Positions 24,820 to 35,159 of a stretch of DNA of 64,000 nucleotides are shown here, one piece after another (position 1 is the first letter of the stretch; every line of letters starts with the position of its first letter). Source of the stretch: Alphaproteobacteria bacterium (lineage in GTDB: Bacteria; Pseudomonadota; Alphaproteobacteria; Micavibrionales; Micavibrionaceae); assembly GCA_016757515.1 (NCBI GenBank), contig JAERIN010000003.1, forward strand, positions 17,350-81,349, given 5' to 3'. The translations under genes and the position numbers were made by a program. The notes below the pieces were generated by a model. That model was not told the DNA's origin. It worked only from the letters and a program-made list of their open reading frames with translations, and did no database searches.

Positions 24820-27455
24820 GAGACCCTCCCATGGCAATGCTTATATTTCTTGCCCGAGCCGCAGGGGCACGGGGCGTTGCGGGGCGTTTTGGTCCAGGTG
24901 GCGGGGTCTGCAGGGTCAAAGCGGTGGCGGACGGTCTCGGGCCGCTGGGCTGCGGCGCGGGCCGCCGGGTCCTCACCCCGCCCCTCGTGCACCGGGCCTG
25001 TGCGTGCGCGGGGCACCGGCGGCGGGGCACCCACGGACACCTCCACCACAGACAGGGTCTGCGTCACGCTCTCGCGCAGAGCGTCCAGCATGGCCTCAAA
25101 CATCCCAAAGGCCTCGGTCTTGTACTCATTGAGCGGGTCCTTTTGCGCGTAGGCGCGGAGGTTGATCCCCTGCCGCAGGTGGTCCAGGGCCAAGAGATGG
25201 TCTTTCCAGTGCTGGTCCAGAAGTTGCAGCAAGAGGGATTTCTCCACCCCGCGCCACACGGGCAGGCCCACACCGGCGGCCTTTGCGGCCATCTTCTCGT
25301 CCGCTGCCGTGCGTAGCCGCTGGGCCACCGCTTCGGGCGTGATACCCTCTTCGCCGAACCACGCCGCCGCGTCGACCTCTAGGGCCAGGAGGCGCTGCGC
25401 TCCAGCGGACAGACCCTTGGCATCCCACTTTTCTGGGTACGTCCCCGCGGGCGCGACGTCCGCCACCAGGGCGTCCGCCACGTCGTGGCGCATGTCGCGC
25501 ACAATGTCCTCCACCTCGGGCGCAGCCATGATCTCCCGCCGCTGCTCATAGATGACCTTGCGCTGGTCGTTCATGACGTTGTCAAACTTCAGGAGGTTCT
25601 TGCGGATCTCAAAGTGCATGGCCTCCACCTTGCCCTGGGCCCGCTGCAGCATTTTGCTGATGAGGGGGTGCTCCAGGGCCTCCCCCTCGCGCAGGCCTAT
25701 GCTGGGGTTGGCCAAGAGGGCCTCCAGCCGATCCCCGGCGAACACGCGCACAAGGTCGTCCTCCACGGACAGGAAGAACATGGTGGCCCCTGGGTCCCCC
25801 TGCCGACCGGAGCGCCCGCGCAGCTGGTTGTCAATGCGCCGCGATTCGTGCCGCTCTGTGCCGATGACGTACAGGCCCCCCGCAGCCAGGACCTTGGCTT
25901 TTTCCCCCTCCACATCCCAGGTTGCGCCCTCGGCCATCTCGGGGTTGCCGCCCAGTTGTATGTCCGTGCCGCGCCCGGCCATGTTGGTGGCGATGGTGAC
26001 GGCCCCCAGGCGGCCAGCCTGGGCGATGATGGCGGCCTCCCGATCGTGGTGGCGGGCGTTCAGGACATTGTGCCGGACCTTGGCCTTTTTCAGTGCCGCA
26101 GAGAGCTGTTCGGACTTGTCTATAGACACCGTGCCCACAAGCACCGGCTGCCCCCGCGCGTGGCAGTCCTTGACCAGGGCGATGACGGACTCCTCCTTCT
26201 CGCGCAGGGACTTATAAATCTTGTCGTCGTGGTCCGTACGCGCCACCGGGCGGTGCGTGGGGATGTCCACCACGGGTAGGTTGTATATCTCCGCAAACTC
26301 GGCGGCCTCTGTCATGGCCGTGCCCGTCATCCCGGCCAGCTTGGGGTACAGGCGGAAGTAGTTCTGGAAGGTGATGGAGGCCAGGGTCTGATTCTCGCTT
26401 AAGACCTGGGCGCCCTCCTTGGCCTCCAGGGCCTGGTGGAGCCCCTCGGACAGGCGCCGCCCGTCCATCATCCGGCCCGTGAACTCGTCAATCAAGACGA
26501 CCTTCCCGTCCTTGACGATATAGTCCGTGTCCCGGGCGTACATTTTGTGTGCGCGCAGGGCCTGGGACACGTGGTGCACCAGGTCTATGTTCTGGATGTC
26601 GTACAGGCCCCCGTCGGGCATCAGGCCTGCTGCGCGCAGCAGAGACTCCACGTGCTCCACGCCTTCCTCGGTCAGGGTGATGTTCTTTTGCTTTTCGTCC
26701 TTCTCATAATCCGCCTCTACCAGGTCCGGGATGACCCGGTCCACCTTGCCGTAGAGATCCGTAGAGCCCTCGGCGGGCCCGGAGATGATAAGGGGCGTGC
26801 GCGCCTCGTCTATGAGGATGGAGTCCACCTCGTCCACGATGGCGTAGTGGAACTCCCGCTGGACCATCTGCTCCAGGGAGAACTTCATGTTGTCGCGCAG
26901 ATAGTCAAACCCAAACTCGTTGTTTGTGCCGTAGGTCACATCAGCGGCGTAGGCCTCCCGCCGCTCGTGGTCCTTCAGCCCCGCCACGATGCAGCCCACG
27001 GACAGGCCCAGGAAGCGGTAGACCTGCCCCATCCACCCCGCGTCCCGCTGGGCCAGGTAGTCGTTGACCGTCACTACGTGCACCCCCTGGCCGGTCAGGG
27101 CGTTCAGGTACACCGGCAAGGTGGCCACCAGGGTCTTACCCTCGCCCGTGCGCATCTCGGCGATGCGGCCCTCATGCAGGGCCACGCCGCCGATCAGCTG
27201 TACGTCAAAGTGCCTCTGCCCCAGGGTCCGCTTGGCGGCCTCCCGCACTGTGGCGAAGGCCTCCGGGAGGAGGGCCTCCAGGGTCTCGCCCTTGGCCAGG
27301 CGCGCGCGCAACGCAGCCGTCTGGGCCCGCAGGGCGTCGTCCGATAGGGCCTCCATGCGCGGCTCCAACGCGTTGATGGTGGGAACGTGCCGCGCGAGGC
27401 GCTTGACCGCGCGGGCGTTCGCGGAGCCGAATATGCGGGAGAGCAGGGCGAGCAT
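24816..27455 (-). CDS. secA: Protein translocase ATPase SecA
   Basis: The motor of the Sec pathway, which pushes unfolded preproteins through SecYEG. From ATG 27455 ([20 protein letters not shown]) it is 879 residues, typical for alphaproteobacteria. Motifs seen are [18 protein letters not shown] Walker [55 protein letters not shown] and [11 protein letters not shown]. It ends in the zinc-binding SEC-C motif ([14 protein letters not shown]), needed for SecB and lipid contact. The upstream open extension to 27662 has no coding character. The stop overlaps the start of a broken small gene. Confidence 0.97.
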   Translation of the reverse strand: MLALLSRIFGSANARAVKRLARHVPTINALEPRMEALSDDALRAQTAALRARLAKGETLEALLPEAFATVREAAKRTLGQRHFDVQLIGGVALHEGRIAEMRTGEGKTLVATLPVYLNALTGQGVHVVTVNDYLAQRDAGWMGQVYRFLGLSVGCIVAGLKDHERREAYAADVTYGTNNEFGFDYLRDNMKFSLEQMVQREFHYAIVDEVDSILIDEARTPLIISGPAEGSTDLYGKVDRVIPDLVEADYEKDEKQKNITLTEEGVEHVESLLRAAGLMPDGGLYDIQNIDLVHHVSQALRAHKMYARDTDYIVKDGKVVLIDEFTGRMMDGRRLSEGLHQALEAKEGAQVLSENQTLASITFQNYFRLYPKLAGMTGTAMTEAAEFAEIYNLPVVDIPTHRPVARTDHDDKIYKSLREKEESVIALVKDCHARGQPVLVGTVSIDKSEQLSAALKKAKVRHNVLNARHHDREAAIIAQAGRLGAVTIATNMAGRGTDIQLGGNPEMAEGATWDVEGEKAKVLAAGGLYVIGTERHESRRIDNQLRGRSGRQGDPGATMFFLSVEDDLVRVFAGDRLEALLANPSIGLREGEALEHPLISKMLQRAQGKVEAMHFEIRKNLLKFDNVMNDQRKVIYEQRREIMAAPEVEDIVRDMRHDVADALVADVAPAGTYPEKWDAKGLSAGAQRLLALEVDAAAWFGEEGITPEAVAQRLRTAADEKMAAKAAGVGLPVWRGVEKSLLLQLLDQHWKDHLLALDHLRQGINLRAYAQKDPLNEYKTEAFGMFEAMLDALRESVTQTLSVVEVSVGAPPPVPRARTGPVHEGRGEDPAARAAAQRPETVRHRFDPADPATWTKTPRNAPCPCGSGKKYKHCHGRVS

Positions 27456-27525
27456 TGCGGCCCCAGGGTGTACGCCCAGAGGCCCAGATTGGCAAGGGGC
27501 GGGGACCCGCACTGCAATAGGGGCG

Positions 27526-28485
27526 CTATCCGGCGGAGTGCCTGCCTGCGTCGTGCGCCCGCCGGGCCAGGTCTGCCAGGGCGGCGATGAATGCCGGGTG
27601 CGTGCCCACGGTCTGTGCGCGGACGTACCCCGGTACGCCCAGGGCGTGGGCCTTGTGCGCATACTCTATGTCCAGCTCCACCAGGGTCTCTATGTGTTCC
27701 TGCGTGAACGCGTGGGGGAAGACCACCACCGGCACGTTGTCCGCCGCCGCGCGTGCCAGGGCCTCTTCCACGCTCGGGCCGATCCACTTCAGCGGCCCCA
27801 CGCGGGACTGATAGCACTCGGCCCAGTCTTTGAGGCCTAAGGCCCGTACGATCGCCTGCGCCGTGGCCGTGCACTGGGCTTGGTAGGGATCCCCCCGCCG
27901 GATCTCCCGCTCGGGCAAGCCGTGGGCGGAGAACAGGACCCGTGCGTTGGCCGGGCTTTGCTCTAGCGCTGCAGCCACGCGGTCCGCGCAGGCCTGGATA
28001 AAGCCTGGGTGCGTGGGGTAGCAGCGTGGGCCCTGTGCCGGGATGTCCGGCGCAGCGGCGGCCCATGCGGCCAGGGCAGAGCCGGTGGTCGCCCGCGCAA
28101 ACTGTGGATAGAGAGGCAGAAGAACAACCCTATCGGCACCCCAGGCCCGGGCCTGCGCGGCGACCTCCGCCGCCATGGGATGCCAGTAGCGCATGCACAC
28201 AAAGACGCGCCAGCCTGCGCCAAGCGCGGCCTCCAGGGCCTGGGCCTGGGCCCGTGTGTTGGCCAGGAGTGGAGAGGCCCCGCCCAGCGCCGCATACGCC
28301 TCCCGCGCTGCGCCGCGTGCGCGGCGGTGGGCGATAAGCGCGGCCAATGGGCGACGGAGCAGCCCTGGCAGGGGCAAGATCGCCGGATCAGAAAAAAAGT
28401 TGCGCAGGAACGGCTCTATGTCCTCCGGCGCGCTCGGCCCGCCCAGGTTCAGAAGCGCAACAGCGGTGCGCGCCCCCGCCGACAC
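27526..28485 (-). CDS. hemH: Ferrochelatase
   Basis: HemH inserts Fe2+ into protoporphyrin IX, the last heme step, at the membrane. Its 319 residues contain [55 protein letters not shown] (the catalytic His in SAHGLP) and the conserved [17 protein letters not shown]. The start is GTG, overlapping the stop of the upstream gene (GCGTAGTG), so the two are co-translated. With hemN in the same window, two late heme-synthesis genes are present but 20 kb apart. Confidence 0.95.
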   Translation of the reverse strand: MSAGARTAVALLNLGGPSAPEDIEPFLRNFFSDPAILPLPGLLRRPLAALIAHRRARGAAREAYAALGGASPLLANTRAQAQALEAALGAGWRVFVCMRYWHPMAAEVAAQARAWGADRVVLLPLYPQFARATTGSALAAWAAAAPDIPAQGPRCYPTHPGFIQACADRVAAALEQSPANARVLFSAHGLPEREIRRGDPYQAQCTATAQAIVRALGLKDWAECYQSRVGPLKWIGPSVEEALARAAADNVPVVVFPHAFTQEHIETLVELDIEYAHKAHALGVPGYVRAQTVGTHPAFIAALADLARRAHDAGRHSAG

Positions 28486-29156
28486 TACGCGATGGGGGAG
28501 TTGACACGGGTGGGCAGGTCCTCCACCAGGCGCTGGTCAGAGAGCATCTCTATCATGCCGCCGGGCTGGACGGCGAAGTTGGCCAGGAAGAGGCCGTCTG
28601 AGTAGAACACGACCGCGTCACACAAAAAATCCCCCTTGTCGTTCATGCCCTCATACGACGCGGGGCGCACCGCGCCCTCAATCACCGCCCGGGTGGCCTC
28701 CTCCATATCCTTGGGCATAACGGGGTCGTCCATGGTCTCGGCCAGGTAAAACGGCCCCTCCTCCCCCCGGACGAAGTAGCAGAAAAACCGGAGGTAATCC
28801 AGGACGTTGTCTTCTGTTATGTCTATCGGTGCCTTGGCGTTGATCTCGTGTATCGGGGGTGATGTGCCGTTGAGGGGATACGGCGTGCCCTCGTCCGCGA
28901 GGTGGTAGAGCGTTAGGTCCGGGTTGCCCCAGGCCGGGTCGCGCATGCGAATCAAGACCACCTGCTCATAAAACGGCAGAGGCCGCCACGCGACCTCCGT
29001 GGTCTCTGTGGAAACCTTGTACCGGCCATAGACAGGGCCCACCATGTCCAAGAAGCCCTCTGCCTCCTCCCCCTCCACGGGGTGCCAGGGCCCGGCCAGA
29101 AAGGTGGAGCCGATGGCCCCCTCGCCCTCGCCTTGTGTGTCATCGTCCTCGGACAT
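28485..29156 (-). CDS. Conserved hypothetical protein upstream of hemH
   Basis: A 223-residue soluble protein with an acidic N-terminus (MSEDDDTQGEGEG), a middle rich in aromatic residues (DYLRFFCYFVRGEEGPFYL) and a C-terminal LFLANFAVQPGGMIEML. No signal peptide or transmembrane helix is present. It overlaps the hemH start by a single base, so it is translationally coupled to ferrochelatase, which hints at a role linked to heme or iron; this is context only. I do not recognise the family. Confidence 0.65.
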   Translation of the reverse strand: MSEDDDTQGEGEGAIGSTFLAGPWHPVEGEEAEGFLDMVGPVYGRYKVSTETTEVAWRPLPFYEQVVLIRMRDPAWGNPDLTLYHLADEGTPYPLNGTSPPIHEINAKAPIDITEDNVLDYLRFFCYFVRGEEGPFYLAETMDDPVMPKDMEEATRAVIEGAVRPASYEGMNDKGDFLCDAVVFYSDGLFLANFAVQPGGMIEMLSDQRLVEDLPTRVNSPIA

Positions 29157-29193
29157 GGGGTGTGTTTAGCCGCCTTTGGGGGAGTTTTCAAGA

Positions 29194-29209
29194 AGACTCC
29201 GGGGAGTCT
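29194..29209. repeat. 16-bp perfect palindrome
   Basis: AGACTCCGGGGAGTCT lies between two divergently placed intervals, 37 nt upstream of the 28485-29156 gene and just beyond the end of the 29317-29625 gene. It could be an operator or a weak terminator hairpin for the latter gene (TCTT follows on the minus strand). Confidence 0.4.
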
Positions 29210-29316
29210 GCCACAGAACGGACCCAGGGGGAAGACGGCCTGGCCCCAAGATTCATCACAGCCACCAGATGACCGTGGAGGCCGTGCCCTTACGCGCCGT
29301 GCATAGCGTGCGCGGC

Positions 29317-29625
29317 TTAGTTCTGTGCGTGGAGGGCGACGAAGAGGGCGATAAGGGCCACGGCTGCGCTCACAACAGAGCCAACCGCGCTCCAGAACGC
29401 GGCCCCGGCCGTCTTATTCATGCGCTTTTCCTGCGCCTTGGCGGCTTCCTGGTCGGCAACCCACTCCTTGATATAACCCTGAGAACGTATTTTCTCGCCA
29501 CCGCCGAAAGACTCTCCTCGCTCAAGCCGGGCCTTTGTTCCATCTGGCCCATAAAGTCCATAATGTGCACACGTTGCGCGCACGCTCTCTAGGGGATTCG
29601 CCTCGAGTGGTCTCAACCATAACAA
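29317..29625 (-). CDS. Small membrane-anchored hypothetical protein
   Basis: A 102-residue protein with a polar N-terminal part (YIKEWVADQEAAKAQEKRMN) and one C-terminal transmembrane helix (GSVVSAAVALIALFVALHA), so tail-anchored with its N-terminus in the cytoplasm. The start is uncertain: the TTG at 29625 opens the longest frame, and later in-frame codons are possible. GC is lower than in the neighbours. It sits just outside the proposed left end of the genomic island (29648) and may be a leftover of an earlier insertion. Confidence 0.4.
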   Translation of the reverse strand: MLWLRPLEANPLESVRATCAHYGLYGPDGTKARLERGESFGGGEKIRSQGYIKEWVADQEAAKAQEKRMNKTAGAAFWSAVGSVVSAAVALIALFVALHAQN

Positions 29626-29647
29626 TGCTCTTTTTTACATAATGATG

Positions 29648-29658
29648 CCAGGAGAGGA
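29648..29658 (+). repeat. Probable far attachment site (attR-like) of the island
   Basis: An 11-bp exact match to the tRNA-Leu 3' arm (41958-41968). Allowing one gap, it extends outward through TGRTG, so about 16 positions are shared. It is short and imperfect, so it is a candidate rather than a proven site. Confidence 0.5.
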
Positions 29659-29759
29659 TACACATTTGGCGATTAAATGCTTGATAGAAAAAGGTTTTCT
29701 AAATTAGTCTTTCCCTGTTGCCCCCAAAATTGCCCCCAGATGGTTTTGCGGCCCCGCCT

Positions 29760-32342
29760 TCAGGCCGCCTCTCTTTCTGTAAGGAGGCTGTCCATGCGGG
29801 CCCGCCAGTCGTCCTCCATCACCATCTCAAAACTGTAGCACGGGCCCTGGGGCGTATCTATCTCCATGGTGCCCACGGGCGCGGCACCCGCGCTTTGGGT
29901 CAAGAGGTCAAAGAGCGCGCGCTTGTATGCTGTATCGGGATTTTCCAACTGATTGCCCTTGGTCTCCAACACCACAACGCGCCCGCCGTGCAGGCACACC
30001 AGAAAATCGGGGTACACCTTGTCTTTTTTCCAGCCTTGCAGAGCATAGGCCCCCGTGCTGCGCTCGGCCATCTTGTGCCACCATGTCACGGCCTCATCTT
30101 TGTTTGCCAGATACATGGCCAGTTTTCGCTCCAGGCCGTTTACATCGGCCTCATACACGGCCCCATAGAGCGTGTTTTGGGGTAAATCGCCGTCTTCGCG
30201 GCGGATTTTGGGGTCATCTGGCCGCGCGCGTATTTCTATTTCCTGCAAAAGTTTAAAGTTCAAGTGCCCATAGGGGGCCGTCGTAAGGTGAAAACGCAGC
30301 GTGCCCCGGGCCAGTTTTTCCCGAAAAATGGCCTCGGCCCGTTCATGCACCACCGCCTTGATCTTGCCCTTCATATCGTTCAGCAGGTCAAGGCGCATGG
30401 CGTAAAGCTCGCCCTCGCTCTTGCCCTCGGCCCGCAGGCGGGCCAGCGCCTCCCCCCAAATACGCGCGGCCTGCCACGGGTTGGGCACAATGTCCGAAAG
30501 CGGAGCGCACAGGCCCGCCACATCCACCGCGCCGCCCTCCAGCGCCACAGATACAGGGGCGCTTTCATCCCAAAGCACCCCTTGCCGGTCTTTGTCCCGC
30601 GTAAAGGTAAGGCTCTTTGTGCGCTCCACAAGGCCGCCAGCCAAAAAAGGCACGGGGTCATAGGTCAGGTCGCTCCACGGCACGGCGGCCAGAATATCGT
30701 GGCCATACTCCACGGCCCGCCAGCCACCCGTACCATCGGCGTGGAGCACACGGGGCAGAAATATCTCCAGCCCCTTAAAGCGCGGGTTGCGGCCCAGCTT
30801 GCGCTTCGGGGCCTGCCCCGCTTGCCCGTCCGCGCCGCTGCTATCCGCCTGCACAAACGCGCCCAGGTCGGCCATGCCCTCGCCCTCCAGGCCCTTTTTC
30901 ACGGCGTCTATCGCATCGCCCACTTTTTGGTTGTGGCAGAACACATAACAGGCGTTCAGGGCCTCGCACCCAGTGGCCCGCGCATGGGGCTGGCGCAGCA
31001 CGCGGCCCACCATCTGCGTCATGGCCGTGCCCGCCGTGGTATTGTCCAAAAGGGCCAGGACATAGGCAAAGGGGCAATCCCACCCCTCCTGCAGCGCGGA
31101 CTTGGTAATCACATACCGCACGGGGCACAGCGGGCTTAGCAAATCCGTATCGCGCAGGCCGTCATCCTCGGCGGACTTTATCCGTATCTCCTCGGGCCGC
31201 GCACACAGGCGCTCAATCAAATACGCCTTGGCATCCTCCGCGTGCACGCGCTTGCCGTCCCTTTGGTCCTTGCCCGTGCGCTCCACCCGCACCACCATGA
31301 TGGGGCGGATATAGCGGCCCTCGGCGGCCTCCACCTCACGCGCGGCCGCCTCCAAATCCGCCAGCTTCCCATGCGCGCGGTCCAGCGTGCCCTGCCAATC
31401 GCCCTTGTTCAGCGCACTGATATGGATGGGCAGCTTGATCATCTGCGCGTCCTTCAAATCCGTGCCCAGCACATCCACCAGGATATTGCTCACCCGCGCC
31501 TTCACATTCGGCGTGGCGGTCAGCTCCAGCACAAAGGACGGGTTAAAGCCGTTCAGCGCCTCGCGCGTGTTCTCCGAATAGGCCTTGTGCCCCTCGTCAA
31601 TCACCACCACGGGGCGCACCATCTTCAGCACATTCACCAGGCTTTGCTTCACCGACACATTCGGGATGGCCCCGGCATCGGCCAAATCGTGGCGCTCCAA
31701 ATCCCCGTGCGCCTGCAGCAGGGCGTTGTTTTCCAAATAATCATCCACGGGCGGGAAAAAGCTGCGATACCGCCCCGCATCGCGGAAAATACGCAAAAAC
31801 TCCTTACTCTTATTGCGGTTTGTGGCCGCCAGGCGCACCAGCATCACGCACAGGTAATTGTCCACATCCGCGCGGCACAGCGCGTCATCCTTGTACACAA
31901 TCTTGACCCGCCCGCCCGACGCGCGTTCCAGCACCTGCCGGTACGGGTGCGTGCGATCGCGCAGAGCCTTATCCGTTTGGTCAAATATCTGGCATGAGGG
32001 CATGACCCACAGCACAAGCCCCACCTGCCGCCGCAGGAAGTCCGTCTGCACCCGCCCCACGCACTCGGCGGCCAGCAGCGTCTTGCCCCCGCCCGTGGGC
32101 ACCTTCAGGCACACATGCGGTATAGACCGCCCCGCCGCATCGCGCCGCTCCACATACGGCGGCACGATCAGCGGCCCGTCCCTGCCCGCCTGCACGCGGG
32201 GCAGCACCCCCTTAACCTTCGGGTCGTCCCACGCCTCCCGCGCCATGTACTTCTCTGGCACGGCCTCCCGCGCGCGGGCCAGCGCGGCCAGGTACCCCTC
32301 AAACCGCGTGATGACCCGCCCCTGATACTCCTTAAGCTCCAT
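29760..32342 (-). CDS. res: Type III restriction enzyme, Res subunit
   Basis: The ATP-dependent helicase/nuclease of a type III restriction-modification system; with Mod it cleaves DNA carrying two unmethylated inversely oriented sites. From ATG 32342 (MELKEYQGRVITRFEGYL) it is 860 residues. It carries Walker A VPTGGGKTLLAA, motif II VVIDEGHKAYSEN, motif III LELTATP, QEGWDCPFAYVLAL and the arginine-finger region QMVGRVLRQPHA. The C-terminal endonuclease has PDFLVCLHGGRVVVLETKG (PD...ExK). It overlaps the mod gene by 11 nt. All motifs look intact, so the system is probably active. Confidence 0.95.
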   Translation of the reverse strand: MELKEYQGRVITRFEGYLAALARAREAVPEKYMAREAWDDPKVKGVLPRVQAGRDGPLIVPPYVERRDAAGRSIPHVCLKVPTGGGKTLLAAECVGRVQTDFLRRQVGLVLWVMPSCQIFDQTDKALRDRTHPYRQVLERASGGRVKIVYKDDALCRADVDNYLCVMLVRLAATNRNKSKEFLRIFRDAGRYRSFFPPVDDYLENNALLQAHGDLERHDLADAGAIPNVSVKQSLVNVLKMVRPVVVIDEGHKAYSENTREALNGFNPSFVLELTATPNVKARVSNILVDVLGTDLKDAQMIKLPIHISALNKGDWQGTLDRAHGKLADLEAAAREVEAAEGRYIRPIMVVRVERTGKDQRDGKRVHAEDAKAYLIERLCARPEEIRIKSAEDDGLRDTDLLSPLCPVRYVITKSALQEGWDCPFAYVLALLDNTTAGTAMTQMVGRVLRQPHARATGCEALNACYVFCHNQKVGDAIDAVKKGLEGEGMADLGAFVQADSSGADGQAGQAPKRKLGRNPRFKGLEIFLPRVLHADGTGGWRAVEYGHDILAAVPWSDLTYDPVPFLAGGLVERTKSLTFTRDKDRQGVLWDESAPVSVALEGGAVDVAGLCAPLSDIVPNPWQAARIWGEALARLRAEGKSEGELYAMRLDLLNDMKGKIKAVVHERAEAIFREKLARGTLRFHLTTAPYGHLNFKLLQEIEIRARPDDPKIRREDGDLPQNTLYGAVYEADVNGLERKLAMYLANKDEAVTWWHKMAERSTGAYALQGWKKDKVYPDFLVCLHGGRVVVLETKGNQLENPDTAYKRALFDLLTQSAGAAPVGTMEIDTPQGPCYSFEMVMEDDWRARMDSLLTEREAA

Positions 32343-34080
32343 CGCCCCCCTCCATCCGCCGGTGCAGGGCATAGGGCAGCTGCGCAAAGGTGATCCCCAG
32401 CGGGGTCAGCGCGTCCTGCCCCATAAACTTGTGTGTGGCAAAGACCAGCGCGCCCTTGCCCGCCTCCTTCGCCGCCGCGCCAATCCGCTCCGCCAAAGGC
32501 ATGGACAGCGCACTATCGCCAGAGCGTAGGAAGTCCAGATCGGGGCGATAGATAAGGTGTAGGCGCTGCGTGGCCGTCTCCCCGATAAAATAGTCCTGGC
32601 CCCCCGCCCCCGGCGGCGCGGATAGTGTCGCGCCCGTGGCCGTGTGGAACACATAGGCGCTAAGCTCCGCATAGCTGGGCAGGTTTTGCCCTTTAAGCAG
32701 ATTGTCCACATCCATCGCCGCGCCAAGTTCGCAAAAGGTGAAGGTGCCGCCCAGGCCCGCTTGCAAGGCCGCGTCCTTGGCCCCTGGCACGCCGCGTATT
32801 ACGCGCCGCACACGCTCGGCCGTGATGGTGTCGGCATAGTCCTCACACTCCACCAAGATAAACTTGCGATTGCCCCCGTCCTCCTTATTCAGGGCAAGCA
32901 CCGCATGGGCCGTGGTGCCAGAGCCCGCGAAGGAGTCAAGGATGATGTCATCTTTTTCGGTGGCGAACTCCAAAATAGACTGTATAACATATTCATCTTT
33001 TGGATGAGAAAATACATCTCCATTCATCAAAGAGCGCAATCTTTTAGTCGAAGAGCGCCCATCTTGATAGAAAACAGAATAGGGGACTTCTTCTTCTCTG
33101 TCTTTTAGATAAGATTTTATGCAAGGTACATAATTTTCATCTAATCCAAAATGCACCCTATTGTTATCTATCGCGTCTTGCATTGTTTCTGGCTTAGAGA
33201 ACATCCAGCCCCTTGATGGAACCTTGCAAGGTTTATTGGTTTTGGGGTGCAAGACTTCATATGTCGGCCCACCGCCGCCAGGCCAGGATATGTTATCAGG
33301 AAAATATATCCCTACATCATCCATACAAGAGAAATGCTTATGTCTTTTTGCAGGATTAGAATCATCCATATCCGAAAACCATTTTCTTAATTCTTTTGTG
33401 GCCCCCTCGCAGTCCTCTCCATATTTTCTCTTTAATTGTTTTTCTTTTTTATAAATATCCTCAATGCCCTTTTTTCTGTTTCTCCATTGAACTTTTTGGT
33501 CCTTCATTCTCATTATATTTTTTGCATAGCAAAGAAGATACTCGTGTGATACAGAGACCAATGTTGAGTCATTTTTTCGTCCAGATGCCCAGATCATTTG
33601 TGCTATGAAGTTCTCTTCCCCAAACACCTCATCCATAATCATGCGCAGGTGGTGCACCTCGTTATCATCTATACTCACAAATATCACGCCGTCATCGGCC
33701 AATAATTCCCGCAATAATTGTAAACGCGGCCACATCATGCACAGCCATTTGTCGTGGCGCTCTAAGTCCTCTTTGTCCACGGGGTTTGCGGAGTCTTTCA
33801 GCCACTCGCGGATAAGCGGCGCGTTGACGGCGTCGTTATAGCACCAGCCCTCGTTGCCCGTATTGTAGGGCGGGTCAATATAAATGCACTTCACGCGGCC
33901 CGCATAGCGGGGGAGCAGAGCCTTTAGCGCGTGCAGGTTATCCCCGTGGATAATCAGGTTTTCGTCCAGGTGCGGTGCGGGGCTGGCGGACTTGGCCGCG
34001 TTCACCTCCAGCGTGCGGTAGGGCACGGCCAGGTGGTGGGCGTAGACAAAGGGCTTTCCCTTGAACTCCAGTGTGGGCAT
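32332..34080 (-). CDS. mod: Type III restriction-modification DNA methyltransferase (Mod)
   Basis: An N6-adenine (beta-class) methyltransferase that sets the specificity of the Mod-Res complex. Its 582 residues carry DPPY (IYIDPPYNTGNEGW) near residue ~65, before the SAM motif FAGSGTTAHAV near residue ~390, as in beta-class enzymes. The central target-recognition region (about 32960-33720) is strikingly AT-rich, with lysine/asparagine-rich sequence (GIEDIYKKEKQLKRKYG), while both ends are GC-rich. This suggests the recognition domain was exchanged. No simple-sequence repeat typical of phase-variable mod genes is seen. Confidence 0.95.
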   Translation of the reverse strand: MPTLEFKGKPFVYAHHLAVPYRTLEVNAAKSASPAPHLDENLIIHGDNLHALKALLPRYAGRVKCIYIDPPYNTGNEGWCYNDAVNAPLIREWLKDSANPVDKEDLERHDKWLCMMWPRLQLLRELLADDGVIFVSIDDNEVHHLRMIMDEVFGEENFIAQMIWASGRKNDSTLVSVSHEYLLCYAKNIMRMKDQKVQWRNRKKGIEDIYKKEKQLKRKYGEDCEGATKELRKWFSDMDDSNPAKRHKHFSCMDDVGIYFPDNISWPGGGGPTYEVLHPKTNKPCKVPSRGWMFSKPETMQDAIDNNRVHFGLDENYVPCIKSYLKDREEEVPYSVFYQDGRSSTKRLRSLMNGDVFSHPKDEYVIQSILEFATEKDDIILDSFAGSGTTAHAVLALNKEDGGNRKFILVECEDYADTITAERVRRVIRGVPGAKDAALQAGLGGTFTFCELGAAMDVDNLLKGQNLPSYAELSAYVFHTATGATLSAPPGAGGQDYFIGETATQRLHLIYRPDLDFLRSGDSALSMPLAERIGAAAKEAGKGALVFATHKFMGQDALTPLGITFAQLPYALHRRMEGGDGA

Positions 34081-34152
34081 GGGCGCGGGCTTTCTGTTGG
34101 GGTGTGCTCCCCGCCTGTGTACCCGCGCGGGTGAGCGGGCGCAAGGACGCGC

Positions 34153-34710
34153 CTACCCCTCCACCCCCTCCAGGTACCCCTCCACCATCTCTTGCCACTG
34201 GGCGACCTGGGCGGGGTCGGGCTCCACGCAAGGCAGGGGCGGGGGCTCGCCGGTGGCGGCCTCGTAGCCCTCCATGTCGTCCAGGTCCAGGGCGCGGACT
34301 TTCTCGGCGGTGTCCAGGAAGAAGGCCACGAAGGGGTCGCGGATGGGGGCCGCCATGCGCTCGGCCAGGGCGAAATCCAGGCCCTTTGCGGCGAAGGCCT
34401 GGGCCCAGGCGGTGTGGAGGGTGAGCATATTGCGCAGGAAGGCCGCGCGCGTGCCGTGCTTTTGCCACGAGGCCACGGCGGCGGCCAGGGCGATGCCGCG
34501 CAGCTCCATCTCCAAAAAAATAACTAGCATCGTGACGGTGCGCATGGTGTAGGAATAACGCTCGTCCGTGGCGCGGTAGGTGTGCTTTGGGCAGGTGTCC
34601 ACGAGCCGCCGCACCTCGGCCTGGTCGTCCCGCGCCTCGGCCTCCAGCGTGGCGATGACGCGCTGTTTGGGCGTCAGGGCCTCGTACACCATGGGCTTGA
34701 TTGTCTTCAT
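34153..34710 (-). CDS. Hypothetical island protein
   Basis: A 185-residue, largely helical soluble protein (MKTIKPMVYEALTPKQRVIA, then LEMELRGIALAAAVASWQKH). There is no recognised domain. Its ATGA overlap with the upstream DUF5681 gene places it in the island operon, 72 bp ahead of mod. The composition of the operon suggests a phage-type accessory role, but this is only context. Confidence 0.6.
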   Translation of the reverse strand: MKTIKPMVYEALTPKQRVIATLEAEARDDQAEVRRLVDTCPKHTYRATDERYSYTMRTVTMLVIFLEMELRGIALAAAVASWQKHGTRAAFLRNMLTLHTAWAQAFAAKGLDFALAERMAAPIRDPFVAFFLDTAEKVRALDLDDMEGYEAATGEPPPLPCVEPDPAQVAQWQEMVEGYLEGVEG

Positions 34711-35159
34711 GCCTTGGCCCCCTTCATCGCCCGCTCCAGCGCCTCCAGCCGCTCCCGTAAACTCTCCACCTCCTCCACCCGCGCCGTGGTGCCGAGAGCC
34801 TGCACCAGCTGCGCCGCCACATCCGGCGCGACCTCCCCGGCCAGCGCAGCCTCCACCAAAGCCCGGGCCTGCCCCGTGAGGCTATTGGCCCCTTGCGTAT
34901 CCACCGCCACGCACGGCGCAACACTCTTGAGGCCCGGCACCACCCGCTCCAGGCACAGCCGCAGCGCCGTGACATCCCCGACCTTGGCCAGTTCCACCGC
35001 CTTGCGCGCAATCCCCTCCGCCTCCCCCTCCAGCAGCGCCTGCGCCGCCAGCGTGGCCTTGTTGCGCGCGCCTTTGGGCTTGCCCTTTGGATTGCCGGAT
35101 TGGCCGGGCCGGAAGCGCCCGTCCGCCTGTATCGCGCCTGTATTTTCAGGTTTTGTCAT
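34707..35159 (-). CDS. DUF5681 domain protein
   Basis: A 150-residue protein whose N-terminus contains RFRPGQSGNPKGKPKGARN, the hallmark of DUF5681 proteins found near phage terminase and island genes. The rest is helical, ending in a short coiled coil (SLRERLEALERAMKGAK). The lysine/glycine-rich motif is compatible with nucleic-acid binding, but no function is established to my knowledge. It overlaps both neighbours (14 nt upstream, 4 nt downstream). Confidence 0.75.
   Translation of the reverse strand: MTKPENTGAIQADGRFRPGQSGNPKGKPKGARNKATLAAQALLEGEAEGIARKAVELAKVGDVTALRLCLERVVPGLKSVAPCVAVDTQGANSLTGQARALVEAALAGEVAPDVAAQLVQALGTTARVEEVESLRERLEALERAMKGAKA

Noticed and set aside
27456..27662. 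N-terminal extension of SecA by 69 residues
   Set aside because: Low-complexity Arg/Pro/Gly sequence overlapping the hemH end; SecA homologues begin at the [13 protein letters not shown] start.
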